NCBI GenBank assembly: GCA_011742915.1
Contig: JAAQTN010000004.1
Location: 124,001 to 188,000 of the forward strand
DNA from: Billgrantia desiderata
Lineage (GTDB): Bacteria > Pseudomonadota > Gammaproteobacteria > Pseudomonadales > Halomonadaceae
Direction: 5' to 3'
Length of the DNA stretch: 64,000 nucleotides
In this document: positions 9,887 through 20,539 of the stretch, in pieces
How the letters are laid out: each line of letters opens with the position of its first letter
Position numbering within the stretch: position 1 is the stretch's first letter
Notes under the pieces: model-generated
Told to the model about the DNA's origin: nothing
The model's database searches: none
The model's input: the letters and a program-made list of their open reading frames with translations, nothing else
Made by a program: the position numbers and the translations under genes

Positions 9887-11350
9887 TCACATCAGCACGA
9901 TGTCGTACTGCTCCTGGGAATAGTGCGCCTCGACCTGGAAACGAATCGTCTTGCCTATGAAGGCCTCCAGATCGGCGACCGCAGCCGATTCCTCATCGAG
10001 CAGCCGATCCACCACCGGCTGGGATGCCAGCACCATGTAGGTTTCGGCGTTGTAGGCACGCTCCTCGCGCAGGATCTCGCGAAAGATCTCGTAACACACC
10101 GTCTCGGCGGTTTTCAGGGTGCCCCGCCCACCGCAGGTGGGACACGACTCGCACAGGGTCTGCTCGAGGCTCTCGCGGGTGCGCTTGCGGGTCAGCTGCA
10201 CCAGCCCCAGCTCGGTGACCCCGGTACACTTGGTCTTGGCATGATCGCGCTCCAGCGCCTTCTCGAGCACCCGCAGCACCTGGCGCTGATGCTCCGGGTC
10301 CTCCATGTCGATGAAGTCGATGATGATGATGCCGCCCAGGTTGCGCAGCCGCAGCTGTCGGGCGATGGCGTTGGCCGCTTCGAGATTGGTCTTGAAGATG
10401 GTCTCTTCGAGGTTGCGGTGCCCCACGTAGCCGCCGGTGTTGACGTCGATGGTGGTCATCGCCTCGGTCGGGTCGATCACCAGATAGCCGCCCGACTTGA
10501 GCTGCACCTTGCGCCCCAGCGCCTTCTGGATCTCGTCCTCGACGCTGTAGAGATCGAAGATGGGTCGCTCCCCGGGGTAGTACTCGATGCGTGCCGAGGA
10601 GTCGGGCATGAACTCCTCGGCGAATTCCAGCAGCTTGACGTAATTTTCCCGCGAATCGATGCGCACCTTTTCGATCTCGTCGCGCATCAGGTCGCGCAGG
10701 GTACGGATGAACAGCGGCAGATCGTCGTAGATCACGCTGGGTGCCGGCGCGGTCACCTTGCGCTCGCTGACCTTGCGCCACAGCCGCAGCAGGAAGTGCA
10801 TGTCGGAGAAGAGCTCCTCCTTGCCCACGTTCTCCGCCGCCGTACGCACGATGAAGCCGCCGGTGATCTCGATCTCCTGCTCCTGCTGGCAGAGTTCGAG
10901 CAGCTCGCGCAGGCGCTCTCGCTCACGCTCGTCCTCGATGCGCTGCGACACGCCGTGGTGCGGGGAGTCGGGCATGTAGACCAGGTAGCGTGAAGGAACC
11001 GACAGATGGGTGGTGAGACGTGCGCCCTTGGAACCGATGGGATCCTTGGTGACCTGGACGACCAGCGCCTGCCCCTCGTGGAGCAGTTGGCCGATGGTGG
11101 CCTGCTCCTCCGGCGGGGTACCGGGAGGCATCACTTCATGGGCATGGATGAAAGCCGCACGGTCGAGGCCGATGTCGACGAAGGCCGCCTGCATGCCGGG
11201 CAGCACCCGCACCACGCGTCCCTTGTAGATGTTGCCGACGATGCCGCGTCGGCGCGTACGCTCGATCAGCGCCTCCTGCAGCACGCCGTTTTCCACCACC
11301 GCCACGCGGGTTTCCATCGGCGTCAGGTTGATCAGTACTTCGCCGCTCAT
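9887..11350 (-). CDS. rng: Ribonuclease G
   Basis: This 487-residue RNase E/G family endoribonuclease processes the 5' end of 16S rRNA and degrades mRNAs. It has an N-terminal S1 domain (about residues 35-120), a catalytic region (TIDVNTGGYVGHRN and IIIDFIDMEDPEHQ), and the zinc-link cysteines CESCPTCGGRG. The size is that of RNase G rather than the much longer RNase E. The ATG at 11350 (MSGEVLINLTPMETRVAV) has AAGGA upstream. The extension to 11419 would run into maf and is not conserved. Confidence 0.96.
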   Translation of the reverse strand: MSGEVLINLTPMETRVAVVENGVLQEALIERTRRRGIVGNIYKGRVVRVLPGMQAAFVDIGLDRAAFIHAHEVMPPGTPPEEQATIGQLLHEGQALVVQVTKDPIGSKGARLTTHLSVPSRYLVYMPDSPHHGVSQRIEDERERERLRELLELCQQEQEIEITGGFIVRTAAENVGKEELFSDMHFLLRLWRKVSERKVTAPAPSVIYDDLPLFIRTLRDLMRDEIEKVRIDSRENYVKLLEFAEEFMPDSSARIEYYPGERPIFDLYSVEDEIQKALGRKVQLKSGGYLVIDPTEAMTTIDVNTGGYVGHRNLEETIFKTNLEAANAIARQLRLRNLGGIIIIDFIDMEDPEHQRQVLRVLEKALERDHAKTKCTGVTELGLVQLTRKRTRESLEQTLCESCPTCGGRGTLKTAETVCYEIFREILREERAYNAETYMVLASQPVVDRLLDEESAAVADLEAFIGKTIRFQVEAHYSQEQYDIVLM

Positions 11351-11400
11351 GCGGAAATCCTTGTCCAGTTCAATAGCCGCATTATGACATAGTGATGCGG

Positions 11401-12018
11401 CTAGACAGCACCACACCAAAGCGGCACGTTCTGTCGTACCAGCAGTTGCGCCGTTTCGTAAAGCGGCAGCCCGACGACCGCGGAGTGACTGCCCTCGATG
11501 CGCTCGATGAAGATCGACGCCAAACCCTGGATGGCATAGCCGCCAGCCTTGTCGGCAGGTTCGCCGGTCGCCCAGTAAGCCGCCATTTCGCTGTCGTCGA
11601 TCTCGCGCATGAAGACCCGTGTCGTCACGCAGGTCTCGAGCAGCCCGGCCGAGCCCGTCACGGCCACTGCGGTGAGCACGTGATGGGCGCGCCCCGACAG
11701 CAGACGCAGCATGGTCGCCGCCTCGGACCTGTCGGCAGGCTTGCCGAGTATCCGCCCATCGCAGACCACGGCGGTATCCGACCCCAGCGTCGGCAGCGTC
11801 GATCGACGGCTGCCCGCCAGCGCCTTCTCCCGGGCCAGGCGAAGCACATAGGCTTCGGGCAGCTCGTCGGGCAGCGGCGTCTCATCGATGTCCACCGGCC
11901 GCACCTCGACGCCGACGCCGATGCTGGCCAGCAGCTCGCGGCGTCGCGGCGAGGCCGATGCCAGGCACAGCACGGCCGCTGCCGGCGTCTCGTGGCTTCC
12001 GGGCCGGCCCTCAGTCAT
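11401..12018 (-). CDS. maf: Maf-family nucleotide pyrophosphatase (YhdE type)
   Basis: This 205-residue Maf/Ham1-fold protein has the N-terminal signature [12 protein letters not shown] and the catalytic [17 protein letters not shown] segment. The family hydrolyses dTTP/UTP (YhdE) or m7GTP (YceF). Its place between mreD and rng is that of YhdE, so dTTP/UTP pyrophosphatase is the better call. The ATG at 12018 overlaps the mreD stop by eight bases. A longer frame begins at 12060 inside mreD and is rejected. Confidence 0.93.
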   Translation of the reverse strand: MTEGRPGSHETPAAAVLCLASASPRRRELLASIGVGVEVRPVDIDETPLPDELPEAYVLRLAREKALAGSRRSTLPTLGSDTAVVCDGRILGKPADRSEAATMLRLLSGRAHHVLTAVAVTGSAGLLETCVTTRVFMREIDDSEMAAYWATGEPADKAGGYAIQGLASIFIERIEGSHSAVVGLPLYETAQLLVRQNVPLWCGAV

Positions 12019-12502
12019 GCCGGACCAAGCGGCGCTCGAAGGCCTGGAACATGGTCGCAAGCCACGGCCACAGCGCCGCGCCGATAAGCGAAGGGATCAG
12101 GAAGGCAAGATGCATCGAGAACGGACCGAACAGGGTGCGCAGCCACTGTTCGACCAGTTGCACGAGCCCCAGCAGCACCAGAATCAGCAGCGCCTGCTGC
12201 ACCAGCGAGTAGGTGCGAAAGCGCGGATAGATCAAAGCCGAGAGAAAGGCCAGCAGCGACAGGGTCAAGGCGTTCTGCCCCAGCGGGGCACCTTCGATGA
12301 GGTCGAGCAGGATGCCGAGCACGAAGCCGTGGAAGACCCCGACCCGGGCGGGGGCGGCCATGCACCAATAGATCAGCATCAGCCCCAACCAGTCCGGGCG
12401 CCAGATCTGCCAGCCCTCGGCCAGCGGCATCACCTGCAGGCACAGCGCCAGCAGCAGGGTGAGCCAAATCCAGGGCAGCGCCGTGGTCGATCCGCTCGGC
12501 AT
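12011..12502 (-). CDS. mreD: Rod shape-determining protein MreD
   Basis: This 163-residue inner-membrane protein has five or six hydrophobic segments and the family features [13 protein letters not shown] and [13 protein letters not shown]. It is part of the elongasome with MreB, MreC, RodA and PBP2. Its start overlaps the mreC stop by one base (ATGA), and its end overlaps maf, so translation is probably coupled through the run. Confidence 0.94.
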   Translation of the reverse strand: MPSGSTTALPWIWLTLLLALCLQVMPLAEGWQIWRPDWLGLMLIYWCMAAPARVGVFHGFVLGILLDLIEGAPLGQNALTLSLLAFLSALIYPRFRTYSLVQQALLILVLLGLVQLVEQWLRTLFGPFSMHLAFLIPSLIGAALWPWLATMFQAFERRLVRHD

Positions 12503-13407
12503 CAGTTCGACTCCTCCAGCGTGGCTTCGTCCACCAGCTCATCGGGCAACTCGAGGTCCCACACTTCATCGTCAGGCACCGGCGCCGGATCGGGTGGGAA
12601 CACCAGCAGGAAGTGACGGGAACGCTGCAGGCGCGCGACGGGCTCGGCCGTCACTCGGGCAAAGGGCTGCCCCGGGTCGTGGACCACCTCGGTGACCCTG
12701 GCCACGGGATAACCCGGCGGGAAGCGCCCCGCCAACCCCGAGGTTACCAGCAGGTCGCCCTCGCGAATATCGGCCGTATCCGGCACGTGTATCACTCTCA
12801 GGGCATCGTACTGGCCGCTGCCCTGCAGCACGAAGCGCAGGCCGTTACGGTTGATCTGAATCGGTAGTGCATGGCTGGCGTCGGCCACCATCAGCACCCG
12901 GCTGGAATAGGCCGACACCGCCGTCACCTGCCCCACCAGCCCCGACGCATCCAGTACCGGCTGCCCCACGTAGACCCCGTTGCGACGCCCGCGGTCGATC
13001 ACCATCTGATGGGTGAACGGGTCGGAGTCGAGCGAGAGCAGCTCGGCAGTGATATAGGGAGCCTCCAGACGAGCGGCAGCACCGAGCAGTTCGCGCAGGC
13101 GCACGTTCTCGGCCGTCAGGCTCGACATGTGCTGGACCCGGTGCGACAGATGCAGGATCTGCTCGCGCAAGCGGCGGTTCTCCTCCACCAGGGCACGCTG
13201 CTCGGAAAGCGCCAGCGAGCCCCAGGTGAGCACGTCGCTGGGTAGCGCCACGAGCCACTGAATCGGCGCCACGACGGTGGTGAGCTGAGCCCGCACTTCT
13301 TCCATGCGGGTAAAACGATGATCGACGAACATCAAGGCAGACGCGGCTACCACACACAGCAGCATGCGGTAGCCAGGCACATGACCGTGCGAGAACAGCG
13401 GTTTAAT
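12502..13407 (-). CDS. mreC: Rod shape-determining protein MreC, probable ATT start
   Basis: MreC is a bitopic periplasmic scaffold of the elongasome. It has an N-terminal membrane helix, a coiled coil (about residues 70-115) and two beta domains (VIDRGRRNGVYVGQPV, TSGLAGRFPPGYPVA). The first ordinary start codon in frame is GTG at 13380. The frame upstream of it reads IKPLFSHGH, which aligns with the conserved MreC N-terminus (MKPxFSxG). No ATG, GTG or TTG lies between the upstream stop (13453-13455) and 13380. I therefore place the start at ATT 13405-13407, preceded by a G-rich stretch. GTG 13380 is the fallback. Confidence 0.9.
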   Translation of the reverse strand: MKPLFSHGHVPGYRMLLCVVAASALMFVDHRFTRMEEVRAQLTTVVAPIQWLVALPSDVLTWGSLALSEQRALVEENRRLREQILHLSHRVQHMSSLTAENVRLRELLGAAARLEAPYITAELLSLDSDPFTHQMVIDRGRRNGVYVGQPVLDASGLVGQVTAVSAYSSRVLMVADASHALPIQINRNGLRFVLQGSGQYDALRVIHVPDTADIREGDLLVTSGLAGRFPPGYPVARVTEVVHDPGQPFARVTAEPVARLQRSRHFLLVFPPDPAPVPDDEVWDLELPDELVDEATLEESN

Positions 13408-13423
13408 AGACGTTCCCCCCGCA

Positions 13424-13442
13424 CCGGGCGCGGCACGCCCGG
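13424..13442 (-). other. GC-rich hairpin between mreB and mreC
   Basis: A perfect 7-bp stem (CCGGGCG at 13424-13430 and CGCCCGG at 13436-13442) with a 5-base loop sits just upstream of the mreC start. No T-run follows on the minus strand. It is therefore more likely a partial attenuator, RNA-processing or stability element than a full terminator. It could lower mreC and mreD expression relative to mreB. Confidence 0.45.
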
Positions 13443-13490
13443 CCGCACCTGTTCATACGTCGATTCGCACTGGAAAACGGCCTTGCGGCG

Positions 13491-14705
<1,215 letters not shown>

Positions 14706-14993
14706 ATGGCGCTTGAACACGCAGACGTGCAGCGGGCCGCTCATCTGGCCCGGCTCGGCCTGACCGACGACGAGGCCGCCCGCTACGTGGACGACCTAGG
14801 CCGTATTCTCGAGATGGTCGACATGCTCCAGGCACTCGACACCGAAGGGGTCGCCCCGCTGGCCCATCCGCTCGACGTCACCCAGCGCCTGCGCGCCGAC
14901 GAAGTCACCGAGCGCGACCAGCGCAGCCGCTTCCAGCAGTGCGCTCCGGCCGTGGAAAACGGGCTCTACCTGGTTCCTCGCGTCGTCGAGTGA
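14706..14993 (+). CDS. gatC: Asp/Glu-tRNA amidotransferase subunit C
   Basis: This 95-residue small subunit stabilises GatA in the GatCAB complex. That complex converts misacylated Glu-tRNA(Gln) and Asp-tRNA(Asn) to the amidated forms. The N-terminal helix (VQRAAHLARLGLTDDEAARY) and the C-terminal DEVTERDQRS stretch match the family. The ATG at 14706 is chosen because the 25-residue extension upstream is not conserved. It leads the gatCAB operon. Confidence 0.94.
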   Translation: MALEHADVQRAAHLARLGLTDDEAARYVDDLGRILEMVDMLQALDTEGVAPLAHPLDVTQRLRADEVTERDQRSRFQQCAPAVENGLYLVPRVVE

Positions 14994-15074
14994 TCCCGGT
15001 CGCCATTCAGGCAGCGCCCATCGGCGCCGCATTCGCCTCTCTTTCAACGGCACGCTTTCATGGAGCCATGCCGC

Positions 15075-16535
15075 ATGCATGACAAGACCCTTGCCGAACT
15101 GACCCGTTCGCTCGACGCCGGCGACTTTTCCAGCCGCGAACTGACTCAGCACCTGCTCGGCCGCATCGACCGTCTCGACGGCGAGCTGAACAGCTTCATC
15201 ACCGTGACCCACGAGCAGGCCCTGGCCGCCGCCGATGCCGCCGACGCCGCCCGTGCCGCGGGCAAGGCCGGTACGCTCACCGGCCTGCCGCTGGCGCTGA
15301 AGGACATCTTCTGCACCCAGGACGTGAAGACCACCGCCGGCTCGCGGATGCTCGACAGCTTCATCGCCCCCTACGACGCCACCGTGGTCGAGAAGCTCAA
15401 AGCCGCCGGCACCGTCAGCCTGGGCAAGACCAACATGGATGAGTTCGCCATGGGCTCCTCCAACGAGAACAGCCACTACGGCCCGGTGAAGAACCCCTGG
15501 GACTTCACCGCCGTGCCGGGCGGCTCGTCCGGCGGCAGCGCCGCGGCGGTGGCGGCGGGCCTGGTGCCGGCCGCGATCGGTACCGATACCGGCGGCTCGA
15601 TTCGCCAGCCCGCGGCCTTCTGCGGCATCACCGGGCTCAAGCCCACCTACGGCCGGGTGTCGCGATACGGCATGATCGCCTACGCCTCGAGCCTGGACCA
15701 GGCCGGCCCCATGGCCCGCAGCGCCGAGGACTGCGCCCTGCTGCTCAACGCCATGGCCGGCCACGACCTGCGCGACTCCACCTGCGTGCAGCGCGGCGTG
15801 CCCGACTACACCGAAGAGCTCGGCACCGCGCTTTCCGGGCTCAAGATCGGCCTGCCCAGCGAGTACTTCGGCGACGGCCTCGACCCGCAGGTGGAAGCCG
15901 CCGTGCGCGAGGCGATCAAGGTCTTCGAATCGCTCGGCGCCAGCGTGCGCGAGGTGAGCCTGCCGCACACCCACTATGCGATTCCGGCCTATTACGTCAT
16001 CGCCCCGGCGGAGGCCTCGTCGAACCTGTCGCGCTACGACGGCGTGCGCTTCGGCCACCGCTGCGCCAACCCCGTGGACCTGATCGACCTGTACAAGCGC
16101 AGCCGCGCCGAGGGCTTCGGCGACGAGGTCAAGCGCCGCATCCTGATCGGCACTCACACCCTCTCCGAGGGTTTCTTCGACGCCTACTACAAGAAGGCCC
16201 AGCAGGTGCGCCGGCTGATCCGTCAGGACTTCCTCGACGCCTTCGAGGAGGTCGACGTCCTGATGGGCCCCGCCTCGCCCACCCCGGCCTTCGACCTCGG
16301 CGCCAACAAGGACCCGGTGCAGATGTACCTGCAGGACATCTACACCATCGCCATCAATCTCGCCGGCATCCCCGGCATGAGCGTGCCGGCCGGCTTCGTC
16401 GGCAAGCGCCCGGTGGGGCTACAGATCCTGGGCAGCCACTTCACCGAGTCGCGGCTGCTCAACGTCGCCCATCAGTTCCAGCTGGCCACCGACTGGCACC
16501 GTCAACGCCCCGCGCTCGCCGAGGAGAACGCCTGA
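15075..16535 (+). CDS. gatA: Asp/Glu-tRNA amidotransferase subunit A
   Basis: This 486-residue amidase-signature enzyme releases ammonia from glutamine for transamidation. The Ser-cisSer-Lys triad is visible: Lys in LALKDIFC, the serines in [11 protein letters not shown] and [10 protein letters not shown]. The ATG at 15075 ([11 protein letters not shown]) has GGAG nine bases upstream, whereas ATG 15060 has no ribosome-binding site. The stop overlaps the gatB start by one base (TGATG). Confidence 0.97.
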   Translation: MHDKTLAELTRSLDAGDFSSRELTQHLLGRIDRLDGELNSFITVTHEQALAAADAADAARAAGKAGTLTGLPLALKDIFCTQDVKTTAGSRMLDSFIAPYDATVVEKLKAAGTVSLGKTNMDEFAMGSSNENSHYGPVKNPWDFTAVPGGSSGGSAAAVAAGLVPAAIGTDTGGSIRQPAAFCGITGLKPTYGRVSRYGMIAYASSLDQAGPMARSAEDCALLLNAMAGHDLRDSTCVQRGVPDYTEELGTALSGLKIGLPSEYFGDGLDPQVEAAVREAIKVFESLGASVREVSLPHTHYAIPAYYVIAPAEASSNLSRYDGVRFGHRCANPVDLIDLYKRSRAEGFGDEVKRRILIGTHTLSEGFFDAYYKKAQQVRRLIRQDFLDAFEEVDVLMGPASPTPAFDLGANKDPVQMYLQDIYTIAINLAGIPGMSVPAGFVGKRPVGLQILGSHFTESRLLNVAHQFQLATDWHRQRPALAEENA

Positions 16536-18004
16536 TGCAATGGGAAACCGTGATCGGGCTGGAGGTTCACGTCCAGCTCGCCACTCGCTCGAAGATCTTT
16601 TCCGGCGCCTCCACTGCCTTCGGCGCCGAGCCCAACACCCAGGCCTGCGCCGTCGACCTGGGGCTGCCGGGCGTGCTGCCGGTGCTCAACGAGGCAGCCG
16701 TGGCCATGGCGGTCAAGTTCGGCCTGGCGATCCACGCCGAGATTCCCGAAGTCTCGGTGTTCGACCGCAAGAATTATTTCTACCCCGACCTGCCCAAGGG
16801 CTACCAGACCAGCCAGATGTACCAGCCCATCGTCGGCGCCGGGGTGGTCGAGATCACGCTGGAGGACGGCACCACCAAACCGATCCGCGTGCACCACGCG
16901 CACCTTGAGGAAGACGCCGGCAAGTCGCTGCACGAACTCTTCTCCAGTGGAAAGGGTCACGGCATGACCGGCATCGACCTGAACCGAGCCGGCACGCCGC
17001 TGCTGGAGATCGTCTCCGAGCCGGACATGCGTTCGGCGAAGGAGGCCGCCGCCTATCTCAAGGCGATCCACTCCATCGTCACCTACCTCGGCATCTCCGA
17101 CGGCAACATGGCCGAGGGCTCGATGCGCTGCGACGTCAACGTCTCGGTTCGGCCCAAGGGCCAGGAAGCCTTCGGCACCCGCGCCGAGATCAAGAACGTC
17201 AACTCGTTCCGCTTCGTCGAGCGCGCCATCGCCTTCGAGGTGGAGCGGCAGATCGAGCTGCTCGAGGATGGCGGCAAGGTAGTGCAGGAGACACGCCTGT
17301 TCGACCCCGAGCGCGACGAGACCCGCAGTATGCGGACCAAGGAGGAGGCCAACGACTATCGCTACTTCCCCTGCCCCGACCTGCTGCCGGTAGTGCTCGA
17401 CAAGGCCTACATCGATCATCTGCGCGACAACCTGCCGGAGCTGCCGGCCGAGAAGCGCGCCCGCTTCGAGAACGAGCTGGGCCTCTCGGCCTACGATGCC
17501 AGCGTGCTCTCCGCCACCCGCGAGATGGCGGATTATTTCGACGAGGTGAGGGAGGTCTGCGGCGACGCCAAGCAGGCCGCCAACTGGGTGCAGGGTGAAC
17601 TGGCGGGCGCGCTCAACCGCGAGAACCTGGCAATCAAGGACAGCCCCGTCTCGGCCCGTCAGCTGGGTGAGCTGGTCGCTCGCGTGCTCGACGACACCAT
17701 CAACGGCAAGGCCGCCAAGCAGGTGTTCCAGGCGCTGTGGAACGGCCAGGGCGCCAGCGCCGACGACATCATCGAGGCCCAGGGGCTCAAGCAGGTCACC
17801 GATACCGGCGCCATCGAGGCGATGATCGATCAGGTGATCGCCGACAGCCCGGCCCAGGTGGCCCAGTATCGCGACGCCGAGCCGGACAAGCGCGGCAAGA
17901 TGATCGGCTACTTCGTCGGCCAGGTGATGAAGGCCTCGCGCGGCACCGCCAATCCGCAACAGGTCAACGAGCTGCTCAAGCAGAAGCTCGATGCCCTCTG
18001 CTGA
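16535..18004 (+). CDS. gatB: Asp/Glu-tRNA amidotransferase subunit B
   Basis: This 489-residue kinase subunit phosphorylates the misacylated glutamyl or aspartyl moiety and binds tRNA. The signature [20 protein letters not shown] and the [13 protein letters not shown] segment are present. A C-terminal YqeY-like domain ([14 protein letters not shown]) closes the protein. It is the last gene of gatCAB. A strong GC hairpin follows the stop. Confidence 0.97.
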   Translation: MQWETVIGLEVHVQLATRSKIFSGASTAFGAEPNTQACAVDLGLPGVLPVLNEAAVAMAVKFGLAIHAEIPEVSVFDRKNYFYPDLPKGYQTSQMYQPIVGAGVVEITLEDGTTKPIRVHHAHLEEDAGKSLHELFSSGKGHGMTGIDLNRAGTPLLEIVSEPDMRSAKEAAAYLKAIHSIVTYLGISDGNMAEGSMRCDVNVSVRPKGQEAFGTRAEIKNVNSFRFVERAIAFEVERQIELLEDGGKVVQETRLFDPERDETRSMRTKEEANDYRYFPCPDLLPVVLDKAYIDHLRDNLPELPAEKRARFENELGLSAYDASVLSATREMADYFDEVREVCGDAKQAANWVQGELAGALNRENLAIKDSPVSARQLGELVARVLDDTINGKAAKQVFQALWNGQGASADDIIEAQGLKQVTDTGAIEAMIDQVIADSPAQVAQYRDAEPDKRGKMIGYFVGQVMKASRGTANPQQVNELLKQKLDALC

Positions 18005-18010
18005 GGCATG

Positions 18011-18036
18011 GCGGGCGGCGCCTGGGCGCCGCCCGC
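18011..18036 (+). other. Strong GC hairpin between gatB and the XRE regulator gene
   Basis: GCGGGCGGCG at 18011-18020 pairs with CGCCGCCCGC at 18027-18036 around a 6-base loop. It ends seven bases before the AGGAG of the next gene (18043-18047). No T-run follows. It may reduce read-through from gatCAB or modulate translation of the regulator. Confidence 0.45.
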
Positions 18037-18053
18037 GGGATTAGGAGATCGGC

Positions 18054-18605
18054 ATGTCGGACGACGTCGGCGCACGCCTGCGCGCCCTGCGCACCCTGCG
18101 CGGCATTTCCCAGCGCGAGCTGGCCAAGCGTTGCGGAGTCACCCATTCCAGCCTGTCGCTGATCGAACAGGGCAAGGTGAGCCCTTCGGTCAGCTCGCTG
18201 AAGAAGATCCTCGACGCCATCCCCATCAGCGTCGGCGACTTCTTCACCATGGACATGGAGAGCCGCGACCAGGTCTTCTACACCGCCGACGAGCTGGCCG
18301 ACGTGGGCAGCGGCGAGGTCGTCTACAAGCTGGTCGGCGCCAATCGTGCCAGCCGCGCGCTGGCCTTCATGGTCGAGACCTATCCGCCCGGCGCCGACAC
18401 CGGGCGCGAGATGATCGCCCACCAGGGCGAGGAAGCCGGCGTGGTGCTGGAGGGCACGATCGAGATCACCATTGGCCCCGAAACCCGTCTGCTCGGCCCG
18501 GGTGAAGCCTACTACTTCGACACCAACGTGCCCCACCGCTTCCGCAATCCCGGCAGCGAGCCGTGCCGTCTGGTGAGCTGCTGCACGCCGGCCCGCGCCT
18601 TCTAA
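18054..18605 (+). CDS. XRE-family regulator with cupin domain (PuuR-like)
   Basis: This 183-residue protein has an N-terminal XRE helix-turn-helix (about residues 8-62, SQRELAKRCGVTHSSLSLIEQGK). The C-terminal cupin domain lies at about residues 105-178 (GEEAGVVLEGTIEITIG, then DTNVPHRFRNPG). This is the layout and length of PuuR, which represses putrescine utilisation genes. The putrescine island begins about 3.4 kb downstream, so regulation of that island is a reasonable inference, not shown. An AGGAG precedes the ATG, and a terminator follows at 18634-18657. Confidence 0.85.
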   Translation: MSDDVGARLRALRTLRGISQRELAKRCGVTHSSLSLIEQGKVSPSVSSLKKILDAIPISVGDFFTMDMESRDQVFYTADELADVGSGEVVYKLVGANRASRALAFMVETYPPGADTGREMIAHQGEEAGVVLEGTIEITIGPETRLLGPGEAYYFDTNVPHRFRNPGSEPCRLVSCCTPARAF

Positions 18606-18633
18606 CCAACCTTTTGTACAACCTTTATCCAAG

Positions 18634-18657
18634 CCTGCCCGAGCGGCAGGTTTTTTT
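18634..18657 (+). terminator. Intrinsic terminator after the XRE/cupin gene
   Basis: CCTGCC at 18634-18639 and GGCAGG at 18645-18650 form a 6-bp stem with a 5-base loop, followed by seven T residues. This is a clear Rho-independent terminator. Confidence 0.85.
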
Positions 18658-18724
18658 ATGTCAGTCAGATACACGCCATCCCCGCATGTGGGGCTGGCTA
18701 TTGGCTGTATAGGATAAAAATATT

Positions 18725-18753
18725 TTGCATAAGTTATGTACAATAATTAGAGT
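18725..18753 (+). promoter_or_regulatory. Candidate promoter for the chemoreceptor gene
   Basis: TTGCAT at 18725-18730 and TAGAGT at 18748-18753 are separated by 17 bases, in a clearly A+T-rich stretch. The palindromic octamer at 18737 lies inside the spacer and the one at 18759 just downstream, so a repressor could block it. No sigma-28 motif was recognised. Confidence 0.4.
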
Positions 18754-18819
18754 GCCTCTTGTACAACAATGGACCTCCCCTGTGAGGCCTACCACTACAC
18801 GTACAAGGGAACCAAGAAC

Positions 18820-20517
18820 ATGAAGGCATCCTCGGCCCGCCTTGCCCGCCTGGGCATTCGCACTCGCCTGCTCGCCGGTTTCTCCGCCGTGCTCGCCTTG
18901 ATCGTCCTGCTCACCGCCATCGGTATCGTGCAAGTGAACCGTATCGATCGCAGCCTCACTACCATCAACGACGTCAATGGTGCCAAGCAGCGCCACGCCA
19001 TCGACTGGCGCGGCAGCGTGCATGACCGCGCGATTCTGCTGCGCGACATGACCCTGGTCGAATCGGCCACTGCCCTGGGGGAAATCGAACGCGACTACCG
19101 GGCGCTGGCCGACGACTACCAGCGTGCCGCCAACGACATGACGGCCGCCATACAGGTCAGCGCCTCTTCCCGCGAACGTGAGCTGCTGGCGGCCATCGAG
19201 CGGCAAGCCGACACCACTCAGCGGCTGGCCGCCCAGGTGATGGAGCGCCGTGCACAGGGCGACGTCGGCGGTGCACGGGAAGCCTTGCTGAGCGAGGCCG
19301 GTCCGGCCTTTTTCGCCTGGCTCGACCGCATCAATGACTTCATCGATCACCAGGAAGCCGAGAGCGCAGCCAATACCTTGCTGGCCCGCGACACCGCCGC
19401 CGGCTTCCAGATGCTGATGCTGGCCTTGTGTCTGGCGGCTCTGGCAACGGGCGGCACCATCGCCTACCTGCTGGCGCGCCAGCTACTGCGCGAGCTCGGC
19501 GCCGAGCCCCATGAGGTGAAGGCCTTCGCCGAGGCGATCGGTCGTGGCGAACTGGCCACTGCCGGACGCCTGCGCGTTGGCGACCGCCACAGCATCATGG
19601 CGTCACAGGTGGAAATGGCGCGCCAGCTGCAGGCCATCGTGATCCAGGTTCGCGGCGCTGCCGAAGCCGTGGCCAGCAACAGCGAACAGATTGCCGAGGG
19701 CAACACCGACCTCGCCTCACGCACCCAGCAGCAGGCCAGCGCTCTGACCCAGACCGCCTCGGCCATGGAAGAGCTCAACGGCACCGTGGTGCAGAACACC
19801 GCCAACGCCGCACAGGCCAGTCACGAAGCGGAGAGTGCCTCGCACAAGGCACGTCAGGGGGGCATGGCGGTGGAGCAGATGGCGGCCACCATGAACGAAC
19901 TCGATAGCAGTGCAAGCGAGATCGCCAGCATCATCTCGACCATCGACGACATCGCTTTTCAAACCAATATCCTGGCGCTCAACGCCTCGGTGGAAGCGGC
20001 ACGCGCCGGCGAGCACGGCCGCGGCTTCGCCGTGGTTGCCGCCGAAGTGCGCAAGCTGGCCCAGAAGAGCGCCGAGGCCGCCAGCGACATCAACGAGCTC
20101 ATCACCAGCAACGTGGAGCGGGTGAAGAGCGGTAACGCCCGGGCTGCCGAGGCACGTCAGGCCACCGAGGAGATCGTCGAGGCCATCGCGCGGGTCAGCC
20201 AGTTGATGCGCGAGATCAGTCAGGCCAGCGTCGAACAGAGCGCCGGCGTGCAGGAAGCCGGTACGGCGGTGGCCGAGATGGACAGGGTCACCCAGCAGAA
20301 CGCCACCCTGGTGGGAGAAAGCGCCACGGCAGCCGACAATCTGCGCCAGCATGCCCGTCAGCTGATGAACGCCATGGCCGCCTTCCAACTGCCGAGCACT
20401 GCTCGCGCCGATGGCCAAAGCGTGCCGTACGGCGAGATGCTTACGGCGCCCCGGCCCATCATGCGTCAGCTGCAGCTTGCCACCGCGGAGCGCCAGCCGG
20501 AGTGGGCCAACTTCTAG
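18820..20517 (+). CDS. Methyl-accepting chemotaxis protein
   Basis: This 565-residue receptor has an N-terminal membrane helix (about residues 18-38) and a roughly 150-residue periplasmic helical sensor. A second membrane segment follows (about residues 190-212), then a HAMP-like linker and a long cytoplasmic coiled coil. The signalling tip reads [20 protein letters not shown]. The protein ends shortly after the methylation helix, and no NWETF-type CheR/CheB tether is visible. The ATG at 18820 has AAGGGA upstream at 18805-18810. The ligand is unknown. The position beside a PuuR-like regulator and the putrescine island makes a polyamine or amino-acid ligand possible. Confidence 0.93.
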   Translation: MKASSARLARLGIRTRLLAGFSAVLALIVLLTAIGIVQVNRIDRSLTTINDVNGAKQRHAIDWRGSVHDRAILLRDMTLVESATALGEIERDYRALADDYQRAANDMTAAIQVSASSRERELLAAIERQADTTQRLAAQVMERRAQGDVGGAREALLSEAGPAFFAWLDRINDFIDHQEAESAANTLLARDTAAGFQMLMLALCLAALATGGTIAYLLARQLLRELGAEPHEVKAFAEAIGRGELATAGRLRVGDRHSIMASQVEMARQLQAIVIQVRGAAEAVASNSEQIAEGNTDLASRTQQQASALTQTASAMEELNGTVVQNTANAAQASHEAESASHKARQGGMAVEQMAATMNELDSSASEIASIISTIDDIAFQTNILALNASVEAARAGEHGRGFAVVAAEVRKLAQKSAEAASDINELITSNVERVKSGNARAAEARQATEEIVEAIARVSQLMREISQASVEQSAGVQEAGTAVAEMDRVTQQNATLVGESATAADNLRQHARQLMNAMAAFQLPSTARADGQSVPYGEMLTAPRPIMRQLQLATAERQPEWANF

Positions 20518-20539
20518 GCCCCCACTCGGCTGGGAACCC

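Larger units (their letters stand above)
18614..18806. repeat. Cluster of GTAC-centred palindromic octamers
   Basis: The perfect palindrome TTGTACAA occurs at 18614-18621 and 18759-18766. Related forms occur at 18737-18744 (TGTACAAT) and 18799-18806 (CGTACAAG). They flank the terminator of the XRE regulator gene and surround the start region of the chemoreceptor gene. Such repeats are typical of repressor operators. The cognate protein could be the adjacent XRE/cupin regulator, but this is inference. Confidence 0.45.
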
